DNA of 64,000 bases. Origin: Strigamia acuminata. Lineage: Eukaryota > Arthropoda > Chilopoda > Geophilomorpha > Linotaeniidae. Numbering within the stretch: the stretch's first letter is position 1; each line of letters starts with the position of its first letter. The DNA is taken from contig OX442314.1 in NCBI GenBank assembly GCA_949358305.1, forward strand, positions 23,615,060 to 23,679,059, written 5' to 3'. Shown here piece after piece: positions 1 to 14,400 of the stretch. A model generated the notes under the pieces. It saw only the letters and a list, made by a program, of their open reading frames with translations. It did not search any database and had not been told where the DNA came from. Made by a program: the position numbers and the translations under genes.

Positions 1-1687
1 CATCTAAAAAAAAAATCCTTTTTGTTATTTTTTTGTAGTTGAAACAATAAAATAATAATGTTATCAATATCATTAGTACCGGTACTATACTGTATTGATT
101 GCTTGACTAGTGTTTAATTAAAAAAAAGTGTCTCTTTGGCAAATGTAATGAGCAAATTGCAGGCGTTGACGCATCTGCCTATAGCCATTAAGATGAATGT
201 ATGATTAAGAGCAGTTTTGCAGTGATGAAACATTGGAGCACCACGTAAAGATTAAAAATTTGATAAAGTACGTAACGTAATCATATTGCATATTCATCCT
301 TCAGATTATTAATTTAATATCTAATTGAATCTACTGAGTGTTGTTTTCAATTCAGTCTGAATTACTCTCCATCTTGATTTTATTTCCATGCTAAAGTTTG
401 TCAAATGCAGATTACATTGTATGACATTTATAGGGCCAATGGGTTATCAGTATTCACCAAATGCAGATCAACACCAATACCATGGGAATGAAAAGTTTAA
501 AAATATTATGTTGGTTGAATAAAGTGCATCTGATACCATTGAATAATTTGTGACACAGAGTATTCAAAATTGTTAATAAAAATGAACAACAAAATTCTTT
601 ATTGGAGATGCAACTGTATATTACAGAAAATGCTACAAATAATAATAATAATATTATTAATAATAATATGAAATAATAATGATAATAATAGATATCACTC
701 ATCGCTTTAAACTATTTTTTAGGCTAAAAGGCAACATTCAAAAAAATAAATGGAAAAATTTAAGGCATTTTTGAAAGTAGCCTTTTCAGCAAAAAACTGA
801 TTAAAATTTGCATGAAACCTTGAAAATAAAAATAAAATAAGTGTGTCTATTAACTTGTTTATCTCCCCGACATGTTCGAACGTTTCGGTCAATATCAAAA
901 CTTTACAATATATGAAACAAACATTAATTCTCGCAACCCTTTTTCTTCCTTTTAAATAAATAAAAACAAGACAAAACAAATGCCAAATTCGTATTTCTTT
1001 ATGACATCAGATATAATGCTAGGCCTACGACTTCTCATACGTAAAATCAAACTTTGTACAACAGACGTCACCTCAAGTTTTAATATCGAGTGCAAATAAA
1101 AATTATACAAAAAAAAAATAATTAATTAATAATAATATCGATTTAAATAATCATCCGGGCAACACAACTTTCTGAAATTTACACACCATATATAAAAATA
1201 AAGACGTTATTTGATAACAGAAAAGAAAATCATTGCAAAAACTTTGCAGTAGCTATGTAAAGTAAAAAAATTGGATTAAAAAAAATCTCCATTCTTAATC
1301 CAGACATAATAAATCACTGGAGTAATTGCCTTGTTTCTCACTCAAAAATTCAGATTATTTAAAAAAACAAAACAAAAAAAACAAATAGCGTCAACTGTAA
1401 AATTAATCAATTTATAAGCGGTTGCTTGACAGTTTAATCTATTTTGAAGCATTGGCAAAAAATTCAATAGATTGTCATTAAAAATATAGATGCCAGAAAC
1501 TGCGTAAATATCAATACCTTCCACTCCTGAATCGGATCTTGTAAACATTGTTTGATATGAAAATGACTGAATGCAGAACAAAAATAAATACATTGCAAAT
1601 TTTTTCAGAGATTTTAAAACAGAGGGAGAAAAAGAAAAATAAATGTCGGTAAAATTGGCAATAAATATCAGTCAACAGGTTGGTTAC

Positions 1688-1730
<43 letters not shown>

Positions 1731-1732
1731 TA
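1688..1732. repeat. (AAT)n microsatellite
   Basis: An uninterrupted trinucleotide run of about 15 units in the 3' flank of chordin. Confidence 0.9.
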
Positions 1733-1952
1733 AGAGCAAATGGCAGTTTGGTTTACATTATTAGCAATAAGATTATTTAATAATAAAAAAAAATAATAAT
1801 AATAAGGAGAATAAAATATGTACAATGTTTGCAAATTTTCTATGTACAAAAGAACATAATTCTTATTAATTTTAAAAACTAAAAATATATTTAAAAACTT
1901 ATAAAAATCATTTCCTTATTTCACACTGTACACAACAAAACAATAAAAAACA

Positions 1953-1998
1953 AAGGGAGAAAGAGAGAGAGAAAGAGAGAGAGAAAGAGTGTGAGAGA
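1953..1998. repeat. GA-rich simple repeat
   Basis: A purine run of repeated GAGA/AGAAAGAGA units, about 45 bp long. Confidence 0.85.
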
Positions 1999-2336
1999 AA
2001 AATAAACAAAGAGTTATTTAAAAATGAAAAATGTAACAACAATATGGCAGATGCTTCAAAATGGCCGAGGTAATCCAAACCAACGGGCCAGGCGTGATTT
2101 ACACTGCTAAAGCTACCGTAAAAAAGAAGAAAAATGAGGCAACTTCCTGTACAACTCTTTAAGTTTGTCTCCTCATGGGTCAAAAATTAAAACGTCAGAA
2201 GCAAATGGAAGCACAGAGCTGGAAGTAATGTGTGTTGTCCTCATCCAAACGTCATATGAGGCCTTGATGAACATGCGACCCAATCTTTTGAGTCCCATTT
2301 AAGCAACAAAATCATGTTAGCTTAATAATTCTTCTT

Positions 2337-2342
2337 TTTATT
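2337..2342 (-). terminator. AATAAA hexamer overlapping the chordin stop
   Basis: A canonical polyadenylation hexamer begins inside the proposed TGA stop codon. In such AT-rich DNA several AATAAA copies occur by chance, and this one would leave almost no 3' UTR, so a more distal signal may be the one used. Confidence 0.25.
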
Positions 2343-2403
2343 CACTGTTTTCCTTTATGCCTTCCTGAACCCTTGTGCCGGTACTTAATTGAGGTACTTC
2401 CAT
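2342..2403 (-). CDS. chrd: chordin exon V: proposed terminal exon, basic tail
   Basis: The acceptor TTATTCTTAG is followed by two bases that complete Asp 854, then [19 protein letters not shown] and a TGA stop. The phase is right and the tail is strongly basic, as might suit binding to heparan sulphate, which chordins are known to bind; the binding itself is inference here. The stop overlaps an AATAAA hexamer. Alternatives are read-through of exon U or a more distal exon. Confidence 0.6.
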
Positions 2404-5400
2404 CTAAGAATAACAGTGGATTTAATTTGCATAAATTAAAAACAAAATAAATACACTAAATGCTCTGATAGTGCGAGTATCCTTTACAAAGCGGGTCTGA
2501 ACTTCCCAAATCGACTGAATTCAATATCGAAATTGAACAAAACGACTAAATTCAATGTCTAAATTTAAAAAACGACTAAAATAAATGTCTAAATTGAACA
2601 AATGACTAAAATAAATATCGAAATTGAACAAAACGACTAAAATAAATATCGAAATTGAACAAAACGACTAAATTCAATGTCTAAATTTAAAAAACGACTA
2701 AAATAAATGTCTAAATTGAACAAATGACTAAAATAAATATCGAAATTGAACAAAATGACTAAAATAAATGTCTAAATTGAACAAAATGACTAAAACAAAT
2801 GTCTTAATTCGTGGGAAATGTAGGTTTTGTCTATAGAACACCCCGTTACATCAGAGCATTTCCGCTAAACAAATAAAAATAATACCTGCACATTTTTGAC
2901 AACACTGATCCGCCAGTTCCACCCTGTTTTCGCAATGAAGTGCAGGGCACTTTTGTCTTTTACATATAATTTTACCATCCTGTATAATTAAATTAGGAGG
3001 AGGCAAAATAGAAACAAAAAAAAATATGTAATCACCATTTAACCGCTCGTGCAAACATGTCAATTTAATTATCTCACCTTGCAATTACACCTTATGCACT
3101 TTTCCTCACCAAACGGTGCTAATCTGGGATGCCACTCCTGCCCGTTAGCAAACACCTGGTCTCTGCGAACACAGCCTTCAGTAATAGAAGAGTCAAAAGA
3201 AAAAAAAATAATTTAATTAAAACTTCTAAATTTGCACCTAAAGCTCATTTACCTCCTTCTGATAGAAAGTCTGAGGCATTTTTGGCTGAGCCCTCATCTC
3301 TCATAACATCCTTAACCTGGAAAATGCTAGGAGGTGTCGTGACTAATAAATGCATAAATAAAACACATAAATATAAAAGAATAAAGCTATATTATTTTTT
3401 TCACAATTTAAAAAATGTTTTACCTGGACATATTTTACAGCAAGCTTCTGGCTCTGCCCGAATTGCATGTCGTTCATCGCACGGCAAAGGTGGACAAGTA
3501 GTTCTTTGGCATTCGACAGTTAAAGTGTGGGCCTATCCAAAAAAATGGGATAATTAATTTAACTGCTACCGGCGAGGAACGATGACATTTTAAATTCTTA
3601 AATATTTGTGCTCAATGTTTGTGTTTATATGATTTTTGACGTTTATATTTCATTCGCAGTTGTTTGATGTGTGTTTACGACATTTGCACATATGCAGTAA
3701 AGCCCCTAATAAACGTCCAGGAGTTTAATCTGTTTGAGACCCGACCCTCAGGCGTCTATTTGGACCTCGGCGATCATTTGAGTCAGGCTTTTTATTAGAT
3801 TAATCAGAAATAAAACAATTTTATGGGATTTTAGGTCCAAAAATAAAATTTTAGGCACAAAAAAAATATTTTAAGCCCAAAAAAAAAAATTTTAAACCCC
3901 AAAAAAAATTTTAAACCCAAAAAAAAAATTTTAAGCCAAAAAAAATATTTTAGGCCCAAAAATAAAATTTTATGCACAAAACTGTACCTCTTAGGCCCAA
4001 AAATGGGATTTGAATGTACAGGACTACTTTTAATAAACTTTTGACGCCAAAATTAAGTGCACGACATCTCCCCGGCGCTTAATTTGACACAGTGTTTATT
4101 ACGTGGCACTATACACGAACCAGGCCTCAAACCGGAGTATTTCCATCCATTCGCCATAAATGAATTAATAATAAAAACGAGTATCGATTCAAAGCCACAG
4201 TAAATTATCTATCTGTAATACGATATCTTCATTTTCTTCTTAATAACATTTGATTTGTGTGCTGACTAAAGCTAAAAAAAATGGAAAAACCAAAAAAAAA
4301 GAAAATAATCTTATTCATTAATCCCTCCGCCCCCTCGACCTCCATATAAGAGCCTTATAACCTCTAACCCCCCTCCCCCTCAAAAGAATAAAGAAAGATT
4401 AGAGATTGATTGCAATTGGAAGAAATAAAAGACCCCTGTCAAAATCAATTGAACCATGCAAGACGAACGAGCACAAATAGCAATTTTACTACACTCATTT
4501 GTTACAAATTTTTTCCCTCCCTTATATTGTCAAAAATGTAGCTCCATTTCCTTCCGTTTTTTCGCCCATTATTTATTTTCAACCATTGCAATCGACACTA
4601 CACAAACACAACTCATTTCTGTTATTTTTTTTAAAATGTGTAATTTACAGTTCAGAGCCGTAACCACAGCAGAAAGATTTAAAATTAATTTGTCAGAAAC
4701 AGATGAGAGCAATCTGTGATCAAAGATATATTTTTTAAAAATCCCGGCGGCCGGCACCGGAAGTATAAAGAGACTTTAATATGAGGTTTTACAAATTGCT
4801 TTTGAGTTGGATCCCAAGACATCTCTTTGGGGTAGTGCACTTTAACTGGCGTCTGCTAATTTAATCCCAATCCTTTCTCTACTCGTTAATAAAACAAATG
4901 GCGTGTAACTGTATTCCCAATGAAACACGCAAACATGTAAAGAGATGAATTTCAACTAAAACAGAAAACGCATTCATAAAGTAATTTAGACTAAACAAGC
5001 ATTTTTTAAGATTAAACTTTGGGGGGGGGGGGGAAGGGCCCCAAAAAAATATTGTGCTTAGGGGCCCCGCAATACCTAAATCCGGCCCTGGACATGACAT
5101 TTAAACAGCAAAACAGTTTTAACATGACTTGAGTCTCTAATTAGGCCTAATTTTTTTTTTGAAAAGTGATAAACTTACAAATTTCACTTCTTAAATAAAA
5201 ATGTAAAGAAATTTATTTGAAGAATTTTTATTTATATGTTTATTTTATTTTTTTCCTTAATAAAAACTCTGGTCACAGCTTTAAAATTGGCTCTTGTTTT
5301 TCTTCATTACTAATTGACGTCCTGCTCCCAATTTGCATAAATAACTTTTGCTTCAAGAACTGCTTAGTGACAAAGATTAGCACAGAGGAAGATAAAAAAA

Positions 5401-8400
5401 ATTCGAAAAGTTAAAGTTGAATCCATCAACAATTAATAAAGAAGTCTTTGTATTGTGTTTAATTGACACCTCAAATATCCTCTTAAATCTTTTATCTCAA
5501 CACAAAGAAGACGTCGGCATTGTCTAGAATCGAGCCAGAAGATCATTCAGAGCGCTCCAATCCCATCCACAAATATAAATTCACACAAGAACAAGTTCCT
5601 TTCACAAACCGGAAGTCCCTTTTCAAATGTAATCCTATAAGCTCATTACGATTGAATTTCTTATCCGATTCCAAACTTAAAGACGAAATATCCAATACAC
5701 CAAAAAAAAAAAAATAATCATCATAACGTCAAATTTACGTGAAAAATACCGACGTTACGATATAATTACATCCAAGCTTTTAAATACTGCATGCAAAGAT
5801 ACCGACTGATAAAATAAAGTGCAAATTAGTTTTCAGAATTTGTTTCAAAACAGTTGTTATGCTAAAATATTAACCTAGCAATTTTTCGTAACGTGCACTC
5901 CTAATGAAGGTAGCGCAAACTTTATCTACACAATAATTTAGAAATAATTTCTCATTTCATTCCATTACACTTCAAGCAGAGTTCATTTCGCTTTGACCAA
6001 AACCACTTGGCAGCAAAGCCCAAGGGGCTGCTTCCTCAATTTATAAGATTAAATAACAGCGAGTAGTTTTTATAAAACACAATATTTCCTCGATTTACGC
6101 CTATTCATTTTCAATTAACCTTCTTGCAACCACCCATCAACGTCTGCACATGTATGCGAGTTGAAATTATCAACACAAGGTGTAAAAAGATTACACAGAC
6201 AAATTAAATTCGTGCGATGTCCCGCCACAAACTGTCTATTAAACCAAGGGTTCCCAAACATCGCGACCCATTTTTAAGCAAGGCGATCTTCCGCGCCCCA
6301 CTTTATCTACCAGTGCATTAAATTTTTCAAAAATGAACTACTAAAAAGAAAAAAAAAAAAAAAAAAATTTTTTTCATAAAATTTTACATAAGTTTGCAAA
6401 AAATAATTTTAGTGCACCACCAAAAATCAGCTCGCGCCTCACAGTTTGGAAAACGCTGTATTAAACAATCGTAAACATACTAAAACGATGAGTAGTCGTA
6501 TTTAGCAATTGTAATAACATTACTTACATCGCACGTGCACACTGCGCATTTACTGAAGCCGAAAGGAGGCAAATAGGGATGCCAAATAGTTCCTGCCTGA
6601 TGCCATTTCTTATCACCGTCAAAGTAGCAACCTAAAAGTAAGAACAAATATAAAGCAACTTGAAAACGCAATCGAGTGGCAATTTTTGTTCATTGGAGCA
6701 TTCGCACTCCAGTGCACTTACCTTTAGATGCGTTCTCTTTATTGTCCATGGAGTTGTCTAAAAGGACACGAAAATAGAACATTTTATACAATTTAGTGGA
6801 CAACTTAATGGCACTGGCTCGGCCAGAAACTGCTTCCAGAGGATTAAGAAATTGGCAAGATTTCTCACCTCACTGCGTCTTAAATCTATTAAATCTATTT
6901 GCAGCTATAGTTTAGCACCGAGATTACAACTGGCATTCGTTTCAATTAAGAGATGGGATGTATCAAATCCAAACAACCTTGCTAAAATATCCCAAGCTCA
7001 ATAAATTCTGCTGCAATTTATTATCAACATCCGTAGTGTAATACTAGCTCAACAATTATTTACCAACAACAGTGGAAATAGCTTAAATCTCCTGTTCAAA
7101 CGCTTCAAATTTGAGATCTCAGACAATACAAGTCACGGGTCATAACCTACTGGCCAGTGTCATAAATATCATGACTCAGACAGACACACAATGGATCAAA
7201 TTGGATTCAAGCTGACCCACTTGTTCAATACTGCAAATTTAACCTCGTACAGAACTCGAGAATATTATTTTGTTTTGTCATCAATAACGTGTTTAGTTCA
7301 ACTTTCTCTCACCAGCCCAAGTGGAAACGTTTTATATATATTTTTAATGATTAGGACTGCAGCTAAACCCTTTTAAACCACTGTTGTTAAATGATAAGAG
7401 AAGTTCAACCTCAAAGCCTAATGTGAAGTAATTAACTCACTCACCTGAATTAACAGCACTTGGACAGGATGGACAGCATTCACCGATTAGTTGGACAATA
7501 TCATTGCATTGAGGTTTTGGACAGATAACTGGATCACACGACACTCTGTCTCTCTGAAAAATGATAATTGCATGTCAAAATACAAAAAAAAATATAAAAA
7601 GTATACATATTTTCGTGTTTTAAATTTCAGTTAAATTTCAACAATCATTTGCATCGATCATCACAATATCAACAGCTAAATTTTATGATGATGATGCGAT
7701 GTTTCGGCTTCAAACATCCGGGTTGCCAACTTTTAATCCTACACGATGTAATGTGTTTTGGTCTAATGTGCTCTTGTCCACTCAAAAGCATTGCATGTTT
7801 GTGGCCGTCCTTCCAGCCAATTGTAACCAAATCGATGGCAATGATCACATTCATGAAGAACACACACGAAACCATTTAAAATTATTTAAAATTGAAAATT
7901 CAGTTTCAAGTAATAAAAATTCCCTATTTTAATAAAATCAAATTTCCCAACACACAGTACAAAGTGCAAAATGCAGTTTTAATTGTTTTAAACTCCAAAA
8001 TTCAATTTCCTAAGTGCCAAAAATGCATTTTAAGGTGCAAAATGCACTTTTGCAGTGCCAAAACTAATAATAAAAGTATTTTTTTTAATTTTTTTTCTTA
8101 AATCGCACCCTGCGCAGCTAACTAAATGCAGTGAAAATGTTTATAGTGTAATTAAACCAAACAAAACGAATTCCAAAAGTCTGGGAAAAGACAATCAAAT
8201 GTTAATTAGCGCATTCTCAACATGTTTTCCCAGCTTATTCCCTCCATTTCTCAGTGAGAAAACCTTCTTACCCTGCAACTGCACATCATGCACGAGTCGT
8301 GCTGCGATGTCCACTGAGAGCCATCTTCAAAGAACTTGCCCTCATAGAAACATTTGTATGTCTCCTCTGTGATGTGATTGGTCTCATGTGTGTAGTCACC

Positions 8401-11400
8401 GAACTGCTCGTACTGCGGAAGACAAGCCAGGGGGACGTGCACCTACAAACAAAGAACACTCTTCATTTAACAACCCAGGGAACCGAATCAGTTGTCTGCA
8501 TCGTAATGAGATGAGTGTTTAAAATCGAGACAAGAAATGCCGTTGCATTTAATTAGCACCTGCGTACTTTCCTACAGGTAAATTCCTTAATTAAACCACT
8601 CCAAAGTAAATTTGCTTTGCTCTTCTGATAAAAAATTTAAAAAAATAAAAAATATATAAAAAAAACTAACAAAAAAAACCATATCGTTAATTATTTTATC
8701 TGATTTATTATCTCTCATTTTATTCACACAAAAAAAATATTAATCAAAGAAATTAAGATTCATTTGCTAATATTTGGCAAATAAACCTTCTTTGCCTAAG
8801 GTTTTTTGGGGCTTCTGAACGAAAACGAAGAAGGTTTTTGCTAATTAAAGACCTATCCAGAGGCGCCTAAACTTTACTTTTAATAATTCATTAAATTCAT
8901 TAATTAATGTGTTGATAAATTTCTGAAATTTCTGTCATCATCTCCAGAGAAATTCGCTCCGTGTTTGCATAATGCATCGGGGTTACGACACCCCCAAAAT
9001 CCCTTTATTAACATGCAGAGAGCAAACAATTGCAGAAAACAGCATCGCCTGTCTGCTTTGCCAACCTTCAAACGGCAAACTTTGACTCTCAAAGGCCAGA
9101 ATTGAAACTTACATTATTGATCCTTCCTCTGACCACTAGATGCTCCCCACTCTGGTTCACTTGAAAAAAAGTGACTTTCGAGTCCACTCTGGACAGTGTT
9201 CCTCTTCCAATTTCATCCACCACATCTTCAGCCTATAAAAGCATCACCTTTAACCCTTTCCACTCTTCTCAAGTTCCAACTCAACTCACCTCGGTGGCCG
9301 TTGTGGTCTGAAGAAGTCTCCTTTCGCCGTCATTGTTTTGAGCCGATTCCACCAACTCCACCAGGTAATTGCGCGCCATCCCTCGTTCGTTCTCCAACCC
9401 ACTTAGCACAAAGTCGTAGCTCAACTTGCAAGCAGCGTCCACGTGAATCCATGCGAGTCCCACGGCTGACGTGTGCGGCCCAGTTAAAAGAACAGGCCCG
9501 CCAACAGAGTGCGCGTCGGTGTACAGCCTTTGATTGATGGCACCGCGAGCTTCGCTTTCGTACTTTTCCGTCGCTACATTGAGTGAAAGTTCTCCAGCCA
9601 GCAGCATTTCCATCTCCCTCGGCGTTTTCTTGCTGAAGGTTCCATTAGCCTGCAAAGCGAACATGTTTAACATGAACATCGGGTGTTCATAAAGCTCCCC
9701 ATATTTTCTTCTTACGACGAGTTTTTAAGCGAACGCATACATAATAATTACTGTCAGCTTGTCTTTGGTGATATTGTCAAAAAGTGTCAATTGTCAGGTA
9801 TCTTGCGAGCGTTTTTTGCCCTTAAGAAGCGGCTCGTTTTGAGTGCTGCATTAAAATATGCATATTCAATTCGAGTTCCAAGACATCTTCAATAAATTAG
9901 GGCTTTTGTGGAACTCAATTTCTACTCGCGTTTCTTATAACTTAATCATGTAACTACAGATTTCAATTTATAAAGTTACAGAAATCTAGTTCTGCAAACC
10001 CGCTAATTAAAAATTTGGAATAGACAAAGAGATGTGCGATTTTATCTAATGAATCTCTTTCCACTCAATAAAATCACCAAAGAAATCTCGTAAACAAATA
10101 TATTTTCTTTGGAATTTATAGATTTCCCGTACAAATTCAATGGAAATCCCATCAATCCATAATGGATTCCTATAAATTCGTTAGAAATCCGGATAAAACC
10201 CACGCATAAATACAAACTAAATAACTTCTTTTTCCACTGGACCTATAAATCCATTAGTAATCACACGCACACATACATCTACAAGACAAGAACTTTGTGG
10301 AGCCCATAAACCAAATATTCCCTATTCTTTAACACTGAACTCTCCAAGTATAAGTTATAACAAATGTGTATTTTATTCATCAAAACTCCTAATTCTCTCA
10401 TTTCTATACACACCTATAATGACTATAACTTACACTTACAGATTTCAATATGAAAGAAACATGACATCCATAAATATACGACACAAATGCGCATCAATCG
10501 AGTTCCGTGAATCGAATCCCGTAGTAACAAGATAGAAAAGTGTCTGATCAGTGGCGGCGCTCATTTGACCCGATGATACTTGCTTTGGTTCAAGTTTATG
10601 CACGCGACACCATGTAACACGTGATATTGATTGACGGCACGCGGCCACACACGGGCGAGCGAAACCAACGTTCACGCCGATTCGAAATTCAGCAACAACA
10701 GAAACGTCTTCGCACAAAAGACGATTTATAAATACGACATAAAATTCTCTCCTCCCACAAATCCCGTGCGATACAAACGATGCGCAGTCCAATTAGTGAA
10801 GCGTAAACATATTTTTCCCACCAAAAACGGCAGCGACGCGTATAATTCGCTTCTCACATTATCAAACTTACCCAACTGTTATTAAAACTGGAAATTAAAT
10901 TCTCGACAACGGGCAATTTTTTCTTCTGAGGAGCTTCGAGTGTCAACGCGAGTAGGTTGCTGGATAAACCAGACACATATACCTATAGGCAAGATCGATA
11001 ACGTCAATTAGAAAATGCGCCAACTTTCCCCTTAATTGACGTCACGTCAATTGTGCTTGTCTCACCGAGTAAGCAATTGTGTTGTCGTCATTAAGTGTAA
11101 TTGTTGCGTAACCAGCTGCTTGAGTGAAGGGCTTTTCTTCCTCGAACGAGTTGCCACTGCTCAAAACGGCTTGAAAGGCTGAAAACAAAAATGGCAACAC
11201 TCGTTACTTCAAGTGGCCTTTCACTCCTGTCTTAAAGCGTTATATACTCAACAGTTGCACGTCAACTTTGGCATAATTCGACCAGATAAACTCATGTCCG
11301 GTTTGAATTTCGGCGCTAAACTTAATAAAGTGCTGCCCATCAAAAGATAACGAAGATCCGCTCGGCTCAGTTCAATTTTCCATTCTAGGACGCTTAAAGA

Positions 11401-14400
11401 CTATTGTGCGAGCAAAGAAATAAAGGTAATAAACTACGCTAGGCTTTTGTGCTTCACTACGTTACGTTATTCGGTTTGGCCAATTTCACTGTTTCCTCCA
11501 GAATAACATTGGGGGTCCTTTCTTCAGATATCGCTTTGAATACCATCGGCAGGCCTGCAATGTCTAAAAAAAAAAAAAAATTACAAAATAAATTTTACAA
11601 ATCTCAACGAATCCAATTAAATAAAATCCACTCTTGATTTATTTATTCCTTCCCAACAAAATAAATCTCGCCAATAAGAAAAAAAAAATTGTTTTCACAT
11701 GTCGTTTGCAATTGACATACTGCAAAAAGCCGAATAAACCGATTTGGCAAGCGAAGTAGTAAAAGCGCTTTTCCAATTTCTTCTCATCCCGGCTTCAACA
11801 AATAGAAACCAATCTTCTCTTTTTCGAATCTCGACCATATGTGTATTACCCCAGGGAATTTCTCTCACCAGAGGTCACACGAAAATTATATTGGCAATGA
11901 CCTTCACCAGATCTAATTCGAAAGCCGAAACCGCAATTTTTTTTATTTTTTTAATGTTAAAACTCTAAAAATTCGATCTCGAGTCGTGGATAATGTTCTG
12001 CTGACTTTCAACTCCTCGAGTTGCGTCGAGAACTTAGTTAAAGTTACCATGCCAACGCCTCCACGTGCTGTCAACTCGTATATGACCCTGGTGACACTGT
12101 AACATTGACTCGGAAAGATACGAAACGCTATAACAAATTGGTGCTGAACGAATTGTCATTTTGATTTTTCGCATCAGCTTCAGTCTCCGAATCAGTCAAC
12201 ACCCTATGAAACATCACACGTCGCTCCAATCGTTCGCACAATCCCCAACGCAACAGAGCGTGCATTTTTACACTTTAAAATAATGGCTTTGCTCCATGCA
12301 AAGGTCATTACAAGATAAGCTTTCGTATCTCACGAGTGACCACTGCAAACTTAACCGCAAGTCTATTTTTTCCCATCCCCTTTTTCTTATTGGATTTTAA
12401 GTCTGCCTTGTGTCGCTCTAATTTATTCCCTTGACCTCGTTGACCGTTAGACTATCTTGTAAAAGGAATGGAGTCTCGTCTTCCCCTCCCCCGAATCGTG
12501 TGAAAGTGCTCATCAATTATTTGTCGTCGCAAATAAAATTCCAGTCACAGAGCACAAAAGCTCCGCCTGAATCAAGAGGGTCGCTTCACTGTAGTGCGTT
12601 ACTCGAAAGGAGATATCATTTGCACACTTCTGGAGATAGAATATTTTTACGCACACACACAAAAAATATAATAATAGCAATAATAAAAGCAGACTGTCAT
12701 AGACATTCTCCGAATAACAAATTCCACACGCTCATTCAAGTAAGTGACAACAAAATGCACAAACGTCGTCAGCGTAATGATATAGGACTTTAAAAATGAT
12801 AACAAAAAGAATACTAAAAATATTTGTTGTAAATGTTTCAACAGCTAAATGTTAATGGAAAAAGATTTAATTTTTTTTATTTTTTAAAAGAATCTATTAT
12901 TTATAAATGCTTTTAATCGACTTTGACTAGGAAAATCAAAACAAAAAAAAATAACAGCACTGCGAAGTAATCCGATTAGATGTCGGATGTCGCTTGTGTA
13001 AAACCTTTCACATCATCCTTATTCCTTTTACTTAAAATCTTTATTGGTCTAAGATCTTGCCAAATTTATATTTTAAAACTTTCTTTTCCATTAAAAAAAA
13101 GAAAAAAGTAGAGATCCTCTGTCAATATTTAAAGAAGGATGTTGAATGTTTCAATCCCATCAAACAACGCGCGAATAATTTGATGTGTCTGTCTTTCTCC
13201 CAGATTTAATTGGATTGCGCAGCCAATGATCAAATTTCAGCGATGTTATCACTTTCCTCCATCACCACTCACAAACCAACGACTTAAGGTGAAAGCACTT
13301 CGCTTATCCTCTTTCCAATCCAAAAACTACTCCAAGGCGAATGAAAAAAAAATTGATTGGTTTAAAACTTCTTTTTCCAAGCCGTATCGTTGAAACGATG
13401 GAAAACGAGAAAGAAATGTTATACTGTATGGATTTGCACCTTCTCAATTTGCAAACCGCCAGACAAAAACAAAATAATATAAAATAACACTTTTTCACAA
13501 AAATAAATAAATAAATAAATAAATAAATAAACAATAAAAGGGATTTCAATCCCGACATCCAATTTGCATTTTAAATGGAAATAAAAAAAACCCACAAAAT
13601 AGAACAAATTCTTACCATAATCTGACACAATTCCATTAAATGTAATTAGGAAGTGTACAATACTAGCTGTGGTACTCATAGATGATATGATAACCATTCC
13701 CCCTGCACCATCCAGCTGTGGCGCGCCATCAGGAGGTCGCAGCAACGCACTGAAGGTTTCTACATTAGAAAACGAAGAAAAAAAAATTAAATCAAGAAAA
13801 AAAAATCTAAAAAAATAAAAAAATTTCTACAAAATTTAATGAACTCACCTGTACTGAGTGATCGATATCTGATAACAGCACCTTTAATCAGTGCGTCGGC
13901 TTCTTTTGTCTGTGCCAACTCCAGATGGATTTTCTCATCTCTTAACAACTTGCGATAAATTTTCGGGATTTTTCTCCACACACCGCAAATCTGTACCAAA
14001 AACAGATATAAAAAAGAGGGGATTTAACTCGAGATGAGAGCGAAAAGAGAGAAAAAAAATTTATGATTTGTTTTAGCACCAAAAGTTGTCATATATATCT
14101 TGGAAATTTCCTAAATGATACAAGAAATAAGAACGCATGGGTATTGCAACCATGTAGGCAAGCAGTGGCACAGCCAGCAACTTGCTCATTTATAATTTAT
14201 ATTGCAGCCACTCTACTAACGCTATCTGTTTCCCTTTGGTGTCAAAGACTCACCCGCATGTACCACGGCCAAAACTCTTTCATCCATATGTATAAAGGTG
14301 CATCCAAAATATATATATAAAAAAAGTTAGTTGCTAACGGTTTTTTTTATTTTTATTTTTCTACGTTCAAACCCAAGAACATTTTGTCTAATAAAGATAG

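Larger units (their letters stand above)
1..2336. other. 3' flank / possible 3' UTR of chordin
   Basis: Very AT-rich and without a recognisable coding exon. It holds TAA/ATT simple repeats (about 636-690 and 1,688-1,732), a GA-rich run (1,953-1,998) and many AATAAA-like hexamers on the minus strand. Nothing else stands out. Confidence 0.5.
3533..6527. other. Intron between exons Q and R
   Basis: A 2,995-bp intron that interrupts CR3. It holds a minisatellite (3,826-4,013), a G-run with a hAT-like terminus (about 5,020-5,090) and poly(A) tracts. No coding segment was recognised. Confidence 0.7.

Noticed and set aside
2040-2130. Alternative terminal exon after the pyrimidine-rich acceptor near 2,110
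   Set aside because: In the required phase it yields only two to four residues before a stop. A good splice-like site, but less informative than the exon at 2,342-2,403.
2506-2807. CRISPR array
   Set aside because: The units are contiguous with no unique spacers, in a eukaryotic intron; it is a minisatellite.
2846-2885. Read-through of exon U to a nearby stop as the true C-terminus
   Set aside because: It adds only a few hydrophobic residues and breaks the rule that all CR modules end at a phase-1 intron; the terminal exon at 2,342-2,403 fits better, though not proven.
3253-3316. Nearer acceptor (CAG before GTTAAG) for exon S
   Set aside because: It would start in phase 0 and not fit the phase-1 end of exon R; the acceptor at 3,343-3,344 fits exactly.
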